The translations under genes and the position numbers were made by a program. A DNA stretch of 36,562 nt. It comes from Lobulomyces angularis. Taxonomy: Eukaryota > Chytridiomycota > Chytridiomycetes > Lobulomycetales > Lobulomycetaceae. This document shows, piece by piece, positions 32,514 through 36,562 of the stretch. Numbering within the stretch: position 1 is the stretch's first letter; every line of letters starts with the position of its first letter. The stretch is taken from contig JADHYX010000217.1 in NCBI GenBank assembly GCA_027604685.1, forward strand, positions 1-36,562, written 5' to 3'. The notes under the pieces are model-generated. The model saw nothing but the letters and a program-made list of their open reading frames with translations, was not told the origin of the DNA and ran no database searches.

Positions 32514-35267
32514 ATGGTTGACATCTCAATTGCAATGCCATCCACAAACGAAAACGTCAAGCACAAAGTTTTTAAACAAAGGGGAAAAATCATTTCTCAA
32601 GGTATTTAAAAGTTTTGTTTTTATAATTTATTTAATATTGCTTTTTAAATTTTTTATATATGATTTTTAGCTTGGTAAAATATAATGAATTTTTTATTTT
32701 TTAATGAATCTTTTTTTTTTTCCATTACAAAATGTAAACTTAATTTTTTTTATAGTGATAAGTGTAGACAAAGGTATGATTTTATAGTTATAAAGATTTA
32801 TTAATAAATGTTAGAAAAAGAAAATGCGATGGAGTCAGACCAGCTTGTTCAAAGTGTATACAAGAGCAAAAGGGTCACTTATGCGTTTACTCTGATAGAA
32901 TAAACAAAAGAGGTCCAAAAATTCATGAAAAAAATTCTTCCGATGAACTCAATCCCAAAAAAAAACAAAAAAAAGAAAAACTTCAAAAACAAATTGAAAT
33001 AAATTCAAATAATAATTTAAATATACCACAACCTTTAGTTGATCCAGTTTCGGCATTGGTTGCCAATCAGTCTGATTCTCTTCCTGAGTTAGATTTCTTA
33101 AATACTAATCTTTCAAATATCCAAGAAGAAGATTTGTTTTTGGATTCTTTAAATGAGGCAAGCCAAAATATATCAAATTCCACATCATCGTCGCTTGATC
33201 TTATGATTGCAGTAAAAGATGAATCAATAAATACTGGAGTGTTGTTGTTACAAAATCAAAACACCTATAATCCCATTTTCGATTTTTCTGGTTTCGACAT
33301 ATAAAAAAACAAACTTCTTGTTTATCAATACTAATTTTTTTTTTTGAAAGACATTTTTTTATCCTCTTCCATCAGGCAAGCTTCTTTTATTTCAGAAATT
33401 TCTTCAGAAAATGGATTAAAGCATTTTCTAAATCAATCGTGCCCAATTTCTCCTGCTTCGGAGGACACTTTACAAGTTGCTTTCCGCTCATCCTCTGAAA
33501 ATTCAACATACCTTTTACAATACATTATATTTAAAAAAATGTTTTCTACAAATTTAATTGCATTGTGCCCAGTGGAGCCGATTGGTATCTTAAAGCATTG
33601 TCCTGAGGATCCAGACGCCAAATTTCAAGAAGAAATTTTTGAAAACATTTTAAAAAATACACAGAGTTATGTTATTGACGTATTCATTGCTTACGGATGT
33701 CTGCGCAGTAAGCACCCCATTCTTTTCCAGCCGGAATTCGGGTAATAAAAACTTTAACTTTGTATTTCCAATATTCATCTCGTTACTCTGTTTTTTTTCA
33801 GTGGGAGCCCTCTTTGTGTTGGAATTTATTACTTAAACAAAGCTATTGAAACGCTGAAAATTTTACCTGCTAATGAACGTTACAGGATTGAAGCCTTACA
33901 GTCCATGTAATTTTTAAAAGCTTTATTAAAATCTAACAGTATTTATGTGTAGGTTTGGGGTGTCATGTTTACTTTTTTATTTTGGAAAAAAAAATGATGG
34001 CTTATTTTGGTTAACTGAAGTTTATAAAGCTGCACAGCATTTCAACTTTGATAGACCAACTGCTGTGCTTGAAGATCTGGATTTATTTACTGTAAAAACT
34101 GAAGAAAAGGTGGAGCCCACAGAAGAAGAAAAGGAAGCTCTTATCGAAAAAAAGCAACGAAGGTTACTCTGGGCACGAACTATGGAAATTTTAGCACTAG
34201 TGACAAGTCCCCTAATTGGAACAGAAGAAGAGCATTTTTATATGATTGACGAACAGCAATGGGAATGTGAGTTTAATTAAAGAAATTTTTTTTGATTTTA
34301 GAATTTAGTGATTGGAGTAAAAAGGCTAGTTAATAGTGCATATGATGTTGTTGATTTAACGATAGAAATGCAATTATGTTTTTTATATAGAAGATCCATT
34401 AGATATGTACAGGCGCCAATTGAAGAAACTATATTGCAAAATGATATAAGCAAGATTCATGTAGCTCTAGTGTCTTGGCATGAAAATATTCCTAAATCGT
34501 AATAATTAATGGTATATATTTTTATGCAACTTATTCTACTTAGAATGCGAACGTTCGACTCCCTTACTGATTTTATTGATGGTACACGGGTATTTCCTGA
34601 ATGTGATTGGATTGACAATGCATATAATTTAAGCAGTAATTGTTGGTTTTTGCTAGCCTTAATAAAAATTCATAGTCATAATAACCTTTTTAATCCTAAC
34701 CAGAGGTTTAAATTTTCTGGTAATCTAAATATTTGATTTTTTATAATTTAATTTATTCTGTATAGAAAACTTTCCGGTTGATGGAACTTCCTTGGATTTT
34801 ATTTTAGTTTGCTTCAGAGCTTTAACTAGTATTTTGTTGATAACATTGCCAAAAGAGCTGGTATGTTTTTTTTTTTTTTTGCAGTATCTTTATCTTAATT
34901 ATTCAAGGAATTGAAGCTAAACTCAGATGAAAGACCATTTTTATATAACATTGCTGTTGATATTCTCCTGACAGTAACTTTACATGAGACTATTCAGATC
35001 GCAGTTGATTGTTTAAAAAAAGGGCTCGGTTGGGCTTTAAATTTAAAATTGCGTCAAGAAGTTATCAACCTACATTTGGACAGAATTTATCTAAAAATTT
35101 TGAAAGATAGAAATAACCCATTTTCCCAATCTTCATACGATATGTTAATTCCAATAGTTGAAACTTTAAAGAGAGATGATATCAATGGTATAGAAATTTC
35201 TGATGGCTCAGTAGAAGGATCTATTAATGGATCATCAACTCTAGGAATTTCTGAAGTATTTGATTAA
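32514..35267 (+). CDS. Zn2Cys6 fungal transcription factor (second paralogue) with a 4-nt microexon
   Basis: Binuclear-zinc regulator. Exons: 32514-32601, a 4-nt exon CTTG at 32671-32674, an 18-nt exon at 32756-32773, then 32815 onward. Joined, they read ISQACDKCRQRKRKCDGV followed by RPACSKCIQEQKGHLC, giving C-x2-C-x6-C-x6-C-x2-C-x8-C. Skipping the 4-nt exon shifts the frame and reaches a stop. KRGPKIHEK and a Lys-rich run follow. After intron 33291-33350 (donor GTTTCG) comes the regulatory domain: VIDVFIAYGCLRSKHPILFQ, LFWLTEVYKAAQHFNFDRP, LLWARTMEILALVTSPLIGT, EMQLCFLYRRSIRYV, and GTSLDFILVCFRALTSILL. It ends SEVFD-TAA. An in-frame TAG four codons upstream fixes the ATG. The regulatory segments match the factor at 22051, so the two are paralogues. 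Confidence 0.92.
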
Positions 35268-36562
35268 AATAAAAAAAAAAAAAGAATTAGTGCCATAAAA
35301 TTTGGTTATAAAAGTTAAATTTTGTGTAGAGTAATTTGTATTATGATATTGTTTTATATTTTAGACAGATAAAAATTTTTTTAAATTAAAAAATATGTAT
35401 AATGCAGTTTTTACAATCGAAATTTTTTGTAAAGTGAAATCTGGATTATTTTATTGCTTTATATTTTTTCAAGATAAAATATTTTTTACCTAAAAATATA
35501 TATATAACAATGTTTTATAGTGTTAACATTAGAATTCAAAACACTTCTTCCAATAAGAGCAATACATTCTCCAGCTGCAATAGCAAAATTAAAGATTTTT
35601 CAAAATATCTTACTTTTATGCCTATCTGTGAAAGAGCTCTAAACATCTTGGAGATGTTTGCAAAGTAAAACGAACTTCAAAGCTTTTGCTTTTTTAAGAA
35701 AAAATTTTGGAAGGGTGGTGGGCAGTGAAGGAAGAACTCAAGATAAGTCCTTTGAAAGTACTGAATTCAACATCTCCAAACACAAACAGCACAGAGTTGA
35801 TATTTCAGCTTCTATCAATTTTCGCTAATTAGGAATACCTAGTTTTAGTAGATTACCAAATATTTCATCAAATTTAGATCTTCGCGATTCTTCGACTTCC
35901 AAATATTTGATAATGTATTCTGTTGGATTAAATTCCCATAAGTTTTTGCATATGCTGTAACATTTCATAATAAACTTTGGTTTCCACCAAATTATTCCAA
36001 ATGTCGTTGAGGATTAGAGGAGTTGGAAAGGAAATTAAATATATTTGTAGAAACTAAAACGAAATTTATATTTTAGAGATATTTAAAAAGTTTTTAGAAG
36101 AATTTAAAAGTATAATAATACTAAGCATCATTTATACTAGAAGTAAAAAAAAATTTAACACATTTTTAGTTCGCTATATTTTGCATATCTTCCTTATATA
36201 CACTAAATTTTAAGGTAAAAGGATTTTTATCATTTATTACGTAAGTTAGAATATACTCACGAACTCACATGAACCAACGGTTACTAAAAAAAATAGATTA
36301 ATTTAAGAATTTATAGGATGATTGAAGAAACTTTAACTCAGGTTCCAAATTGGAACTCTCATGGAAAAAAATGTTACCTAGTATTTACTGACAAAACTTA
36401 AATATTAATAGTGAATGGACGTAGTTTTTTAACATCTAACAAAGAACGAAATTAAATTTAATGTTACACAAATATTATACCTCATTGGGGAACAGATATA
36501 TTCATTTGTACTGAATTCATTCCAGCATTGTTCGTTAACTTCTCCCTAATTTTTTGATACCT
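35268..36562. other. Gene-poor right end with decayed coding remnants
   Basis: No intact gene is visible in 1295 bp. It opens with A/T runs and an ATATAT stretch (about 35500). On the minus strand a coding-like open stretch lies at 35825-36013, with more readable segments below it in the same frame broken by stops. A near-perfect palindrome GTTCCAA-A-TTGGAAC is at 36342-36356. Near the edge the minus strand reads LTNNAGMNSVQMNISVPQ before a stop, unrecognised. The region may be a graveyard of an old gene or mobile element, or may hold the terminal exons of a gene beyond the edge. Confidence 0.45.
35825..36013 (-). pseudogene. Possible gene remnant, unrecognised
   Basis: A 62-codon open stretch between stops reads WWKPKFIMKCYSICKNLW, then FNPTEYIIKYLEVEESRRSK and FDEIFGNLLKLGIPN. 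Its amphipathic, charged composition is unlike translated AT-rich spacer. Below the TAG the same frame continues RKLIEAEISTLCCLCLEMLN with VLSKDLS and another stop, as expected of a decayed gene. I do not recognise the family. An exon of a live gene with unseen introns is the alternative. Confidence 0.35.

Noticed and set aside
35530..35610. Minus-strand NFAIAAGECIALIGRS resembling an ABC-transporter Walker A lead-in
   Set aside because: The glycine-rich GSGKST that should follow is absent, and stops occur just before and after; may be chance or a deep relic.

Overview
The window is AT-rich nuclear DNA from a fungus or a close fungal relative. The genes are densely packed and cut by many short GT-AG introns, mostly about 40-80 nt. 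Two genes encode Zn2Cys6 transcription factors, a class essentially confined to fungi. TAA, TAG and TGA all act as stops. The very low GC, homopolymer A/T tracts and intron density would fit an early-diverging (zoosporic or zygomycete-like) lineage, but I cannot fix the genus from sequence alone. I see no rRNA, tRNA or CRISPR array.

Layout, left to right. Positions 1-8527 (minus) hold nearly all of a TOR protein kinase gene; only its FATC end lies off the left edge. Positions 8800-10088 (minus) hold an Acl4-like TPR chaperone, which shares a 208-bp divergent promoter with an Mtr10/transportin-3 import receptor (10297-13579, plus). Then come a single-pass mucin-like membrane protein (13842-15668, minus), kinetochore Spc25 (16207-17275, minus) and an 802-residue fusion of a SAM-dependent methyltransferase to a D-Ala-D-Ala-ligase-like ATP-grasp enzyme (17890-20693, minus). 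The fusion gene is divergent from a Zn2Cys6 factor (22051-24647, plus). Next are long-form ATP phosphoribosyltransferase HIS1 (24834-26355, minus) and the Cdc48 cofactor Doa1/PLAA (26532-29393, minus). A decayed Tc1/mariner copy (29972-30590) follows, then a cystinosin-type PQ-loop transporter (30900-31840, minus). A second Zn2Cys6 factor paralogous to the first (32514-35267, plus) is next, and the right end is gene-poor with decayed coding remnants.

Most genes are conserved eukaryotic housekeeping genes with no obvious shared pathway. TOR, cystinosin (lysosome/vacuole amino-acid efflux), histidine synthesis, the ribosomal-protein chaperone and nuclear import all touch on nutrient and growth control, but their proximity may be chance. 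The parts most worth a second look are the methyltransferase/ATP-grasp fusion of unknown product beside a divergent Zn2Cys6 regulator, and a 4-nt microexon in the second Zn2Cys6 gene that supplies part of its first zinc-binding cysteine.
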